Program-made: the position numbers and the translations under genes | The notes under the pieces: generated by a model | Told to the model about the DNA's origin: nothing | Database searches by the model: none | The model's input: the letters and a program-made list of their open reading frames with translations, nothing else | Shown here: positions 52,641 to 61,071 of the stretch, in pieces | Position numbering within the stretch: the stretch's first letter is position 1 | Layout of the letters: each line of letters opens with the position of its first letter | Origin: Planctomycetes bacterium MalM25 | GTDB lineage: Bacteria > Planctomycetota > Planctomycetia > Pirellulales > Lacipirellulaceae | Direction: 5' to 3' | Length of the DNA: 64,000 bases | Assembly (NCBI GenBank): GCA_007745835.1 | Contig: CP036424.1 | Coordinates: forward strand, 3,645,968 to 3,709,967

Positions 52641-54122
52641 CTTGTTTTCAGATTGAGGCCGTTTGGCGAGCACGTCGAACGGCTTTCTCCATTTTGGGAC
52701 AAGACTTACGTCGACGAGTCGGTAGTTCAAACCGACGATTTCGAGCAGCCGGCGTTTGGCCCGGTAATCGGCCGTAAGCCATTGCTCTCGCAACGTTTGC
52801 GAAAGTTCAAACGCCTGCACAGCGATCTGACCCGTTTCGGCCCGGCTGCGGTCGCTCGCTTCGAGCTGGGAATTGAGCCGAGCGACGCGATCACGCAGCT
52901 CGGTCGCCTTGGCTGCGAACGTCTCTTGCTCGATCTCTTCGAGCAACCGGAGGTTGGGCAGCTGGTCCTGCTGACGACGCACGAGCGTTAGCTGCCGGTT
53001 CATCTCCGTGACCCGCTCTCGGCTCTCCTGCTGCTCTCCTGCTGCTCTCCCTGCGTCCGCTCCCGCAGCACGCGAGCGAACCAGTGGCGGACCTTCTCAT
53101 CCTCGATCCGCAGCTGGTCGTAGAGCCCGAGCACCTGCTGGTCGAGATCGGACTCGGTGAGACGCGTCCTAGGGTGGCCGGCCGCTGTGTAGCCGGCGCA
53201 GCGGTAGTAACGAAAGGTCCTAGTCCCCGACTTGCGCTGTCGGGTGATCGATTCGCCGGTGACGGGCCGGCCGCAGTGCCCGCACTCGATCAGGTTGCCG
53301 GCGTAGGTTAGCTCGTGGGCACGGTAGACTTGACCGCCCAGCTGCTGCTGAACCCGATCGAACGTGGTCTGATCGATCAGCGGCTCGTGCACGCCCTGGT
53401 ACCACTGCCCGCGATACGCGACTTCGCCCCGGTAGGCACGATCCTGCAGCATCGTATGCTGTTTGCTGCGGGTGAACCGCGGTGTCTTGTCGGTGTAGGC
53501 CAAGCCCTCGAACTCCAGCTCGTCGATCAGCGAGTCGATCGTGTGGCCGTGGAATGCGTACAGCTCAAACGCCCTGCGGACAACTCGTGCTCGGGTGCTA
53601 TCGGTCTCGACGAGGCTACGCCCCTCGCGTCGCACGTTGCGATAGCCATACGGAGCCTTGCCGACGAAGAGCCCCGACGCGACGGTTGAGCCCGTCCTTC
53701 ACATCGAGCGACTGCTGCTCGGTGCAGAACGAGGCCATGTTGGCCAGCGTCCGTCGCATCATCCGGCCGGCAGGTGTGTTCTCCGTCGGCTGGGTGACGT
53801 AAACGACCTTGAGATTGTGGTCGGCTTCAAGCCGTTCGAGTTCGACGTAATCGAACAGGTTGCGTGCGGCGCGATCGACCTTGAAAAAGAGAACTGCCGA
53901 GAGATCGGCGGCATTCGCCTTGGCGTATTCGAGCAGCTCGCGGAACGTGCGGCGTTCGTCCGGCTTGGTCGCCGTCTCCGCGCTCCGGAACAGCTTGGTG
54001 ATCGAGCCCTCCTGCTCGGCCGCGTACCGCTGGAGGGCCTCTTCCTGCACTTCGAGCGAGAAACCCTCTCGCTCTTGCTCGCGGCTAGAGACCCTCGCCA
54101 ACGCCAGGAATCGCTTCTCCAT
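52632..54122 (-). pseudogene. Large serine recombinase, broken by two frameshifts
   Basis: Three minus-strand segments form one recombinase. 53616-54122 is the resolvase catalytic part (FLALARVSSREQEREGFSLE, with the nucleophile serine in RVSS). 53000-53635 is the recombinase domain plus zinc ribbon (CGHCGRPVTGES). 52632-53003 is the C-terminal coiled part. Near 53675-53685, shifting one base restores GLFVGKAPYGYRNVRREGRS across the first break. The second break is an 11-bp tandem duplication at 53025-53046; removing one unit restores QQESRERVTEMNRQL. The gene ends inside the tRNA-Pro 3' end. It is probably inactive. Confidence 0.88.
53023..53050. repeat. 11-bp tandem duplication causing recombinase frameshift
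   Basis: The plus-strand unit CTCCTGCTGCT occurs twice in succession (53025-53035, 53036-53046), with partial copies on both sides. A single unit keeps the recombinase frame open; two units shift it. Confidence 0.85.
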
Positions 54123-54417
54123 CTTCGCCCCCGAGGTGATCGAACAGACGGCCCACGTCGAGGAGTATCTCGATCGCGTCGCGCTCGGTCTAACGATCGC
54201 CGTAGTGCGGCTGCCAGACTCGCAGCGTTGCGGCGATCAGGTTGGGTGTGATCCACGGTGGAAGACCGTCCTGCCGCTTGTTCGGCTCAGGTAACCGCTC
54301 GATTCTCCGGTATAGACGCTCTTCCGCGGTTGAAATCTCAGGGAGTAACAGGTCTTGTAGATCGTGTACCAAGGCTCGGTAGTCGGCGTAGTAATCCCCA
54401 CATCCAGGCCTCGGCAT
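54085..54417 (-). pseudogene. Recombinase-associated small gene with premature amber stop
   Basis: A 110-codon frame starting ATG 54417 (MPRPGCGDYYADYRALVHDL). It contains WITPNLIAATLRVWQPHYGDR, then TAG at 54190-54192, then in the same frame TERDAIEILLDVGRLFDHLG. The pattern WxTPxLIxxTxRVWQPYY…LTxxDAxxIL is common in small proteins encoded just before serine recombinases. A single change of TAG to TTG would restore the expected Leu-Thr. Its 3' end overlaps the recombinase start at 54122. Confidence 0.65.
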
Positions 54418-54522
54418 ACGGGCCTGGAACCTCGGGGTGGGGGAACCGCCGCAACGCCCAATCGGTTGCGACCTGGGCCGGCTCGGCGGTAGCTGCCGTA
54501 CGCATCGCGAACACCGCAAACA

Positions 54523-54816
54523 GTGGTGGATAAGACTTTGCCCAAGGGATCCAAACTCATGGTTCTCACCGACGGCGAGGGGATTCCACTCGCCACGGAC
54601 GTCGAGTCGGCCAGCCTGGCCGAGGTGAACCTCATCGAGTCGCTGATCGATTCGGCAGCAACCGATCACGTCCCGCCTCGACTGATCTACGATAAAGCGG
54701 CCGACAGCGATCCGCTCCGCGAGCGACTCGCCGAGCGTGGCGTCGAGTTGATCTGTCCGCACCGCAAGAACCGCGTCCGCAAGCCGACGCAGGACGGGCG
54801 GAAGCTCCGCCGGTAA
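54523..54816 (+). pseudogene. IS5-family transposase fragment
   Basis: A 97-codon remnant of a DDE transposase. It contains KGSKLMVLTDGEGIPLATDV, AEVNLIESLIDSA, RLIYDKAADSDPLRERLAER and GVELICPHRKNRVRKPTQDG then RKLRR, a typical IS5-type core with the second catalytic aspartate (YDKAADSD). The N-terminal third and the C-terminal RRRWKVERLFAW region are missing; a stop follows RKLRR. Terminal inverted repeats are not found. It lies next to the recombinase pseudogene. Confidence 0.8.
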
Positions 54817-54843
54817 GCAAGACGGCGATCGAGCCCGCACACC

Positions 54844-56046
54844 TCATAAACGCACATAAACCTTCCTGGAGTCCATCCACCAGGCGATCATCAACAGCAG
54901 GGAACCGACCGCCAGGTTTCCGAGCAGTGGGGCGTAGGCCTCGCCGAACGCGCTGAAACAGGCTTCACCGAGGTGAGTCACCAAGTTTGACATCAGCCAG
55001 GCGGCAAGCGTCCAAGTCATAACGTAGACGGCCAAAGGGTTGCGTCCGACGACTTCCGCGGGCCAAGCCCAACGACGCCAGCCGGCCACGTCAATGATTG
55101 CGTAGAGGACGCCGAGGATCACGAGGCAGATGCCGCCGCTTGCTAGCGCGAAGCTGGGTGTCCAGAGCTTCTTGACCATCGGGCAGACGCCGATCGAGTC
55201 GATCAGCACCCCGATGGCGATCAATACAGCGCCGACGCCCAGCAGCCACCCGAGTGTGAAGGCGGCGCCCCGTTCTCCGCCAGTGCGGAGCCGTTCGCCG
55301 GCCAGCAGACCGAGGATCATCGTCGCCAGAGACGGGACGAAGTTCAGTGTGTTGTACCCTTCAGGGTTCGCAGTGAATGGTTCGTTGCGCGGGAAGAGGT
55401 TCAGCAGCCATCGGTCGAGCTGATGCCCCGGGCCCGTGTTTTGGTTCCACTGTGACCAGAAGCCTTCGTAGTGCAGCACGGCCGTGTCGGTCGGCGGGTC
55501 GGCTGCCGGCCAGATGGCGAACAGGAGCCACACGCCAGCCAACAGCGACACGAAGCCGATCCATTGAATGCGCTTCGGCTGCGTGCCGAACCAAACCAGT
55601 GGCAGATAGCCTAGGCCGATCTGGGTCGTGACGTCCTCGAGGGTCCAGTTCGTTCGCTCGGAGTCGAGCGAACGGAGGAAGACGCCCAGCAGGACGAGCG
55701 CCAAGGCGCGGAACGCGGCGTGGCGCCAGAGCTGGGCGTCGCTGGCGCCCCGCCGCTTCCGCGAGGCGTACGAGTACGGCACGGCAACGCCCACCATGAA
55801 CATGAAGGAGGGCTGGATCAGGTCCCACAGCGTGACGCCACGCCACGCCGCGTGCTCGAACTGATCCATCAACGGACGGAGGCCTTCGTGGGCCTCGGCG
55901 ATCCGCTCTTGCCACCCCCAATGCGGGACGGTGAACGCCAAGAGCAGCATCGTGAGACCGCGGTAGGCGTCGAGCGACGCAAGACGCTGCGGCTTGGCGG
56001 CTGGCGCGCTGGTTTCGTGTGGCGACGCCGTCGGTTCTTCGTTCAC
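54844..56046 (-). CDS. HGSNAT/NagX-like acyltransferase (DUF5009/DUF1624 type)
   Basis: A 400-residue membrane protein with about ten helices. The signature is LASLDAYRGLTMLLLAFTVP at the N-terminus, then HAAWRGVTLWDLIQPSFMFM and VGVAVPYSYASRKRRG, containing the conserved His and Asp of heparan-alpha-glucosaminide N-acetyltransferase-like proteins. These move acetyl groups onto amino sugars across the membrane. It is the last gene of the compact minus-strand operon, 12 bases after the FGE-like gene. Confidence 0.85.
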   Translation of the reverse strand: MNEEPTASPHETSAPAAKPQRLASLDAYRGLTMLLLAFTVPHWGWQERIAEAHEGLRPLMDQFEHAAWRGVTLWDLIQPSFMFMVGVAVPYSYASRKRRGASDAQLWRHAAFRALALVLLGVFLRSLDSERTNWTLEDVTTQIGLGYLPLVWFGTQPKRIQWIGFVSLLAGVWLLFAIWPAADPPTDTAVLHYEGFWSQWNQNTGPGHQLDRWLLNLFPRNEPFTANPEGYNTLNFVPSLATMILGLLAGERLRTGGERGAAFTLGWLLGVGAVLIAIGVLIDSIGVCPMVKKLWTPSFALASGGICLVILGVLYAIIDVAGWRRWAWPAEVVGRNPLAVYVMTWTLAAWLMSNLVTHLGEACFSAFGEAYAPLLGNLAVGSLLLMIAWWMDSRKVYVRL

Positions 56047-56058
56047 CGCGGTCCTGTC

Positions 56059-57168
56059 TCAACGGCCGTGTTGTTGGATCGCCGTGGGCAGATCGGGGTC
56101 GACAAGGCCCCGCTCGCCCCGGCCCTCTTCGTCGATCCGGAAGTCGGCCACCTTCTGAATGCGGGCCACGTCGGCGTCCCAGTAGGCGTTCCGCCGGTCT
56201 CGGGAGGGGGCCGCATAAGGGCGGACCAGACGGAAGCCAATGTCCTGGGCGTCGTCGTGGGCGAACCACCACGGGCTCTTGGGGACGTTCGGGTCGTACT
56301 CGCGCCAGGTCTCGTCGTCCGAAGGACGCCGCACCGCGACACCCGATTCGTCGATCGGTAAGTAGGCGGAGCCCCCCTTCAGCACGCGGGGGAAGAGCTT
56401 CGTCGGCCAGCGGACGGGCGGCTCACCGCCCGGCCCGTCGGGATCGGCCAGCGGCCCCGCACCATGGGCGTCGAGCACCCACTCCGAAACGTTGCCGAGG
56501 GTGTCGCAGAGGCCCCAGGCGTTCGGTTCCTTCTCGCCAACTGGGTGCGTCAGATAATCCGCGTTGTCTTCATGCCAAGTGTTTGCCTCGGTCGGTGTCG
56601 GCGACTCGCCGGCACGGGCGGCCCACTCCCATTCGACTTCGCTCGGCAGCCGATAGAACTCACCGGTCAGAAGGCTCAGCCATTTCGTGTACTGCTTCGC
56701 GGCGTACTGGGTCATCGACACCGCCGGTAGGTCGGGCTCCTCGCCCGAGTCGTACGTGAAGGTGGTGTCATACAACTTTGATGGCGCCGTGATCGCATCA
56801 ACGCGGTTCTTGCTGGTCACCTGTCGCACGCCCGCGTCATCGAAGCGTTCGAAGACCGCGCAGAGGTTCATGTACTGCCAATATTCGGCCCACGTCACCT
56901 CGGTGCGGCCGATCCAGTACGGCGCAAGGATCACTTCGGACACCTCGCCCGTCTCGGGATCCGTAACCATGACCTGGCCACCGGGGATCGGCTCCATGCG
57001 GAACGTCACCTCGGCGCCGGGGATTGTCACCTCGTGCGGCACGAGGTAGACGCCCGCCACCTCGACGTAGCGGCCCTCGGAGGGCTTCACGCGAGAGACG
57101 CCAAGCTCAGCCCAAGCCACGCCCGGCAGGGTGAGCGTCGCGAGGAGCAGTGCGGTGCGAGCGGTCAT
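56059..57168 (-). CDS. FGE/SUMF1-domain protein lacking the copper-site cysteines
   Basis: A 369-residue protein with a signal peptide (ALLLATLTLPGVAWAE). Formylglycine-generating enzyme fold marks are WIGRTEVTWAEYWQYMN, YRLPSEVEWEWAARAG, ANAWGLCDTLGNVSEWVLD-like and FPRVLKGGSAYLPIDE, ending DIGFRLVRP. The two C-terminal cysteines required for copper binding in true FGE are absent from the LKGGSAYL…RRPS region. It is therefore probably a sugar- or cell-surface-binding relative and not a sulfatase activator. It overlaps the Gfo/Idh gene by four bases (ATGA). Confidence 0.85.
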   Translation of the reverse strand: MTARTALLLATLTLPGVAWAELGVSRVKPSEGRYVEVAGVYLVPHEVTIPGAEVTFRMEPIPGGQVMVTDPETGEVSEVILAPYWIGRTEVTWAEYWQYMNLCAVFERFDDAGVRQVTSKNRVDAITAPSKLYDTTFTYDSGEEPDLPAVSMTQYAAKQYTKWLSLLTGEFYRLPSEVEWEWAARAGESPTPTEANTWHEDNADYLTHPVGEKEPNAWGLCDTLGNVSEWVLDAHGAGPLADPDGPGGEPPVRWPTKLFPRVLKGGSAYLPIDESGVAVRRPSDDETWREYDPNVPKSPWWFAHDDAQDIGFRLVRPYAAPSRDRRNAYWDADVARIQKVADFRIDEEGRGERGLVDPDLPTAIQQHGR

Positions 57169-58460
57169 GCGGTCGCCTCGACGCCCGGTACGGCCACTGG
57201 GGGCTCGGGCAAGTCGGTCCAGCCGTACTTTTCGGGACCGAGCCGTTCGACGCTGCTGACCGCCTCGTCCCAGCCGAGCGTCTTGCCGCCGTAGGCGGCC
57301 ATCCGGCCCATGTGGGCGATCCGGGTGCTGTTGACCATGTAGTGGCCGTTGTTGATCGGCTGGCCGTCTCGGATCGATTTGAAGAACTCAATGTGCTCGT
57401 TGAGGTACATGCTCGGTTTCTGCCCGTCGTAGCGCCACTCCGAACCGTTGTTCGGCTGGACCCTGTGGGCCAGGATCTCCGCCTTGCCCTTCGTGCCGTG
57501 GACGGTCTCATCGACACGCGTGGTGCAGCCGTCTTGCTGCCGGCAGGTGAAGAAGACGCTGGGGCCCGCTTCGTACTCGTAGAAGACCGTAAAGTGATCG
57601 TAAACGTTGCCGTATTTGGCGTCGGTCCGTTGCTGCCGTCCGCCCATCGCCATCGCTTTGACAGGGCTGGCGTCGCCCATGAGCCAGGCGGTCTTGTCGA
57701 GTGAGTGGATCGCTTGCTCCGCGATGATGTCGCCCGAGAGCCAGGTGTAGTACAGCCAGTTGCGGAGCTGGTACTCCATGCGGCTCCATCCGGGCTTGTC
57801 GCCTCGGTGCCAGAGGGTGCCCGAGTTGTAATTCGACTCGATGGCGATGAGGTCGCCAATGGCGCCCTCTTGGATGCGCCGCATCGTCTCGCGAACGCCC
57901 AGGTCATAACGCCAGCAGAGCCCCGAGACGATCGAAAGGCCTTTTTGAGCCGCGATCTCACACGTCGACGCGACGCTCTCGGCGCCGGGCATGTCGACCG
58001 AGATCGGTTTCTCAACGAAGACATGCTTGCCCTTCTCGACCGCGTAGGCCAGATGCTCCGGGCGAAAGTGAGGCGGCGTAGCGAGCAAGATCACGTCGAC
58101 ATCGGCGTCAATCACCTTCTTGAACGCGTCGAACCCGCTGAACGTATGATCGGCGTCGACCGTGACACGATCGGCGACTGATTCGTCGAACTCGATGGCC
58201 GCCAAGCCCGACGCCGCGCGGTCGGCGAACGCGTCCCCCACGGCGACCAGCTTGGTGTTCTTGTCGGCGGAGAGGGCGTCGATCGCGGCGCCGCGGCCCC
58301 GGCCGCCACACCCCACGAGCCCGACCCGGAGCGTCTCGTCGACGCCCGTGTGGGCGCCGTACGCGAGCGGGCTCGCCGAAAGGACCGCTACGGTGGACCC
58401 CACCGCCGCCGACTGTTGCAGGAACCCTCTTCGGGTCGAGTTTTGCGTCTGTTCCGCCAT
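57165..58460 (-). CDS. Tat-exported Gfo/Idh/MocA oxidoreductase
   Basis: A 431-residue protein. A Tat signal (STRRGFLQQSAAVGSTVAVL) precedes a Rossmann fold (LRVGLVGCGGRGRGAAIDAL) and EKGKHVFVEKPISVDMPGAE, the EKP motif of the family. The C-terminal domain follows. NAD(P) enters pre-folded through Tat export. Tat-exported members include GH109 alpha-N-acetylgalactosaminidases, but a dehydrogenase role is equally possible. It is coupled to the next gene by ATGA. Confidence 0.9.
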   Translation of the reverse strand: MAEQTQNSTRRGFLQQSAAVGSTVAVLSASPLAYGAHTGVDETLRVGLVGCGGRGRGAAIDALSADKNTKLVAVGDAFADRAASGLAAIEFDESVADRVTVDADHTFSGFDAFKKVIDADVDVILLATPPHFRPEHLAYAVEKGKHVFVEKPISVDMPGAESVASTCEIAAQKGLSIVSGLCWRYDLGVRETMRRIQEGAIGDLIAIESNYNSGTLWHRGDKPGWSRMEYQLRNWLYYTWLSGDIIAEQAIHSLDKTAWLMGDASPVKAMAMGGRQQRTDAKYGNVYDHFTVFYEYEAGPSVFFTCRQQDGCTTRVDETVHGTKGKAEILAHRVQPNNGSEWRYDGQKPSMYLNEHIEFFKSIRDGQPINNGHYMVNSTRIAHMGRMAAYGGKTLGWDEAVSSVERLGPEKYGWTDLPEPPVAVPGVEATA

Positions 58461-58492
58461 CTATCCGTGCCCTTGTTGGGTGGGAATGGTAC

Positions 58493-59380
58493 TCAAGCTC
58501 GCAAGGCCGTGGTCATGCGGCGATGAATCTCAGCGAGCCGTTCACGCCCGCCACCTTCGACCTCCGCCGTGCACCAGCCGCTGAAGCCGATCGCGGCCAA
58601 CGCGTCCCGGACGGCCGGCCAGTTCACATCGCCCTCGCCGATCTTGCAGAAGCCGGCCGTGACGCCCCAGTCCTTGATGTCGAGCTTGACGATCCGCGAG
58701 CCGAGCACGCGGATCCAGTTCTCGCTCGGCGAGAACTTCTGGGAGTTGCCGATGTCGTAATACGATCCGACCCACGGGCTGTCGATCTCGTCGAGGTAAT
58801 CGCGCAGCTGTTCGGGGCTTTCGCAGAAGCCGTTCCAAACGTTCTCGATCAGCACCCGGACGCCTAGCGAGGCCGCGAGCGGCAGTGCTTGGCGTATCTC
58901 GCCGATCGATCGCGACCAGACCTGCTCGTGCGTCGCCTCGCCATTCACAACGCCCGGGACCAGCAGCACCGTGTGCCCCCCCATGGCCGCCGCGTCGTGG
59001 ATCGCCTGTTCGAGGATCGCGCGGCCCGCGTCGCGGGTCGGTTGGTCGGGCGCCGACAGGCGGACCTGCCAATGCCGGTCGTTGACGACGCCGTGGACCG
59101 GCATGCCGGTCGCCGCGCTCGCCGCCCGCAACGCCTGGATCGGCGGGTTGTTCGGGCTGACCAGCTCCATGCCGTCGTAGCCGAGCTCCTTGCAGAGACC
59201 GAACTTGTCCGCCGGCGAGCCCTCCTGCTCGATCATCCCCCACTTCACCGCCATCAGGAGGTTGTCGGTGGAGGGCGTGTTCCTCTCGGCGGCCAGGCTT
59301 CGTGCCTCAACCGCTGCGAGCGAAGCCCCACCGGCCAACGCGGCCCCGAAACGCCGGCGTGAGATCGAGAGTGATTTCAT
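58493..59380 (-). CDS. Tat-exported sugar phosphate isomerase/epimerase-like protein
   Basis: A 295-residue AP-endonuclease-2-type TIM barrel. A Tat signal (ISRRRFGAALAGGASLAAVE) is at the N-terminus. Metal-site segments include GYDGMELVSP, VRVLIENVWNGF, GSYYDIGNSQKF, IVKLDIKDWG and GWCTAEVEGG. Planctomycetes have many exported members paired with Gfo/Idh oxidoreductases, as here. Substrate is unknown. Its start overlaps the spherulin-4 gene stop (ATGA). Confidence 0.88.
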   Translation of the reverse strand: MKSLSISRRRFGAALAGGASLAAVEARSLAAERNTPSTDNLLMAVKWGMIEQEGSPADKFGLCKELGYDGMELVSPNNPPIQALRAASAATGMPVHGVVNDRHWQVRLSAPDQPTRDAGRAILEQAIHDAAAMGGHTVLLVPGVVNGEATHEQVWSRSIGEIRQALPLAASLGVRVLIENVWNGFCESPEQLRDYLDEIDSPWVGSYYDIGNSQKFSPSENWIRVLGSRIVKLDIKDWGVTAGFCKIGEGDVNWPAVRDALAAIGFSGWCTAEVEGGGRERLAEIHRRMTTALRA

Positions 59381-61056
59381 CGTAAAGCCTCCGGCTGAGT
59401 CTTCGCGGAACGCTTATGGCTACAGAGTAGGAGCATCGATACGGCCGCGCCAAGCGCGCCCGGTTCCGGGACCGATACGGCGGGCTGCGCGGTGAACGCG
59501 TCACGCCACACCGTGTAATCGGCCGCGTCGACGACGCCATCCCCGTTGCCATCGGCTGCTAGTTCCGCCGAACCGTAGCCAGCAGTCCATACCACGTAGT
59601 CGTCGGGATCGACATCGCCATCTCCGTCGTAGTCGCCCGCCAGGGGCGGAGCGGCGACAACGTAGCGGAAGGGGTTGCCAACCGGTCCCGTTGCGCCGGC
59701 GTCCGGCAGGAAGTCGGGGCCGCCCACGCCGTTGGTTTGAACCAGGAAGTCGATCGATGCCGGGTCACCGATTCCCGCGAGCGGCAGCGCCCACTCGAGG
59801 TCGTCGGTGGTGGAGTCGTCGGCCAACACGTCCTGCAAGAAGTCCCAGGAGAAGGTCTCTTGGGTCGCTCCCTGGAAGGCGAAGAGGCGATCCTCAAGCA
59901 GCAGGTAATCCGCGCCCACGGCGAAGAGCCCGCCGTCGCCGATGAAACCGGTGGCTCGGTCGTTGTCGACGTCCAGGTAGACCCGGTGAGTCGAACCGAG
60001 GCCGGGCGGCGATTCACCCGTCGCGTCGAGTGTGAGCCGAACAAAGAGTTCATCGGAGTCGTTCGCGAGCGTGACGCTCACGATGTCGAGCGGCGAAATC
60101 GTGTCGTCGGTCGCGTCGGCGCCGTACGGCATGATCGCGGCCCAATCCGACCTCGCCCCGTCTACCACGATCACGCCGTCCACGACAGGATTGCTGAGCG
60201 TCTCGAGCGGGCCGACAACGCGGTTGTTGACCTCCGCAACCTTGTTGACGAACGCGTCCCAGTAAGCCGGCAGCCGGTCCCACGGGTTCCCTAACACGTC
60301 GTCGGTGAAGTAAACGCCGCCGACGTTCCTTGCAACCGCCGTGTCGACGTAGTCGAGCGCCGTCTGCTCGTCACTCTGTGTGTGCAGCAGGTTCACGAAG
60401 GTGTCGCTATCGTAGTTGCTGTTCCACGCCGAGGGGGTGTGGCCGGGGTACTGGTTCCCGAAGGTCTCGAAGACCACCAAGCGGTCGGCGGTGGGACGCG
60501 TCAAGTAGGCCTCGTTCGTGTTGGTGCCCGGGTTGCCCATCAGCTGCCACTCGGCGTCGACGCTCTTCGTGTGGTCGTAGATCGCTTGATAGAAGTCGAG
60601 CGTCGAGGAGGCGCCGCTGTTGGACATCTCGTCGATGAAGATGCCGTCGATATCGTACCAAGCCGCGTAGGCGTCGATGTCCGCAAGCACGTCGTTCAAC
60701 GGCCGATTGCCGAACCCCGAAGCGACGTAGCCGATGACCGTCCCGCCAGCCTGGCGCAGCGAGCCGACGACGTCCGTGTAGTTCGAGATCACGCCGGTCC
60801 CGGGGCCGCTGTTCGGGTTCATGATCGCCGTGATCGGGACCTGAGCAGCCGCCAGGTCGAGCCGATCCCAGTCGCTGCCGCTGGAGGATGGGAAGAAGTA
60901 AGCGGGGACCACGATATCAACCGCCACCGCCCCGTCCGCTGACGCGACCGCTGCCACGAGGGCGACGAGGCGCGTCAGCAGACGAGCGATCACCCCACCC
61001 CGAGGTGGATCCATCGGTGGCTGACTCGGATGCATAGGAAAGTCCCCCTTCCGCAT
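59377..61056 (-). CDS. Spherulin-4 (GH135-like) protein with CBM-like domain, dockerin repeats and PEP-CTERM
   Basis: A 559-residue secreted protein. A signal peptide (LLTRLVALVAAVASADGAVA) leads to a spherulation-specific family 4 TIM barrel (residues ~46-260): VDIVVPAYFFP, PITAIMNPNSGPG, VIGYVASGFGNRP, YDIDGIFIDEMSN and LVVFETFGNQY. D142/E143 and E197 match the acidic residues expected at the GH135 active site. A DOMON/CBM9-like domain follows (~275-450), then dockerin-like loops and SVPEPGALGAAVSMLLL. GH135 Sph3 cleaves galactosaminogalactan. Start could be 61056 or 61035. Confidence 0.85.
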   Translation of the reverse strand: MRKGDFPMHPSQPPMDPPRGGVIARLLTRLVALVAAVASADGAVAVDIVVPAYFFPSSSGSDWDRLDLAAAQVPITAIMNPNSGPGTGVISNYTDVVGSLRQAGGTVIGYVASGFGNRPLNDVLADIDAYAAWYDIDGIFIDEMSNSGASSTLDFYQAIYDHTKSVDAEWQLMGNPGTNTNEAYLTRPTADRLVVFETFGNQYPGHTPSAWNSNYDSDTFVNLLHTQSDEQTALDYVDTAVARNVGGVYFTDDVLGNPWDRLPAYWDAFVNKVAEVNNRVVGPLETLSNPVVDGVIVVDGARSDWAAIMPYGADATDDTISPLDIVSVTLANDSDELFVRLTLDATGESPPGLGSTHRVYLDVDNDRATGFIGDGGLFAVGADYLLLEDRLFAFQGATQETFSWDFLQDVLADDSTTDDLEWALPLAGIGDPASIDFLVQTNGVGGPDFLPDAGATGPVGNPFRYVVAAPPLAGDYDGDGDVDPDDYVVWTAGYGSAELAADGNGDGVVDAADYTVWRDAFTAQPAVSVPEPGALGAAVSMLLLCSHKRSAKTQPEALR

Positions 61057-61071
61057 GGTGTGAATCGAGGC

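Larger units (their letters stand above)
52566..54840. mobile_element. Decayed integrative element at tRNA-Pro
   Basis: The block includes tRNA-Pro, the recombinase pseudogene, its small associated pseudogene and the IS5 transposase fragment. The recombinase coding end lies inside the tRNA, as expected if the tRNA 3' end was the recombination site. A second copy of the tRNA 3' end was not found in the window, so the far boundary is approximate. No cargo genes are evident. Confidence 0.55.

Noticed and set aside
54190-54840. 216-codon minus-strand frame as one protein
   Set aside because: Its first half is antisense to the IS5 transposase fragment. Only the part from ATG 54417 resembles a real protein, reported as a pseudogene.
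52640-54840. Second attachment-site copy of the tRNA-Pro 3' end
   Set aside because: No convincing repeat of TTCAAATCCTGTCAGCCCGA was found to the right within the window.
57165-58460. Firm GH109 annotation for the Gfo/Idh protein
   Set aside because: The general family motifs fit, but residues unique to GH109 cannot be confirmed by eye, so it is kept as one possibility.
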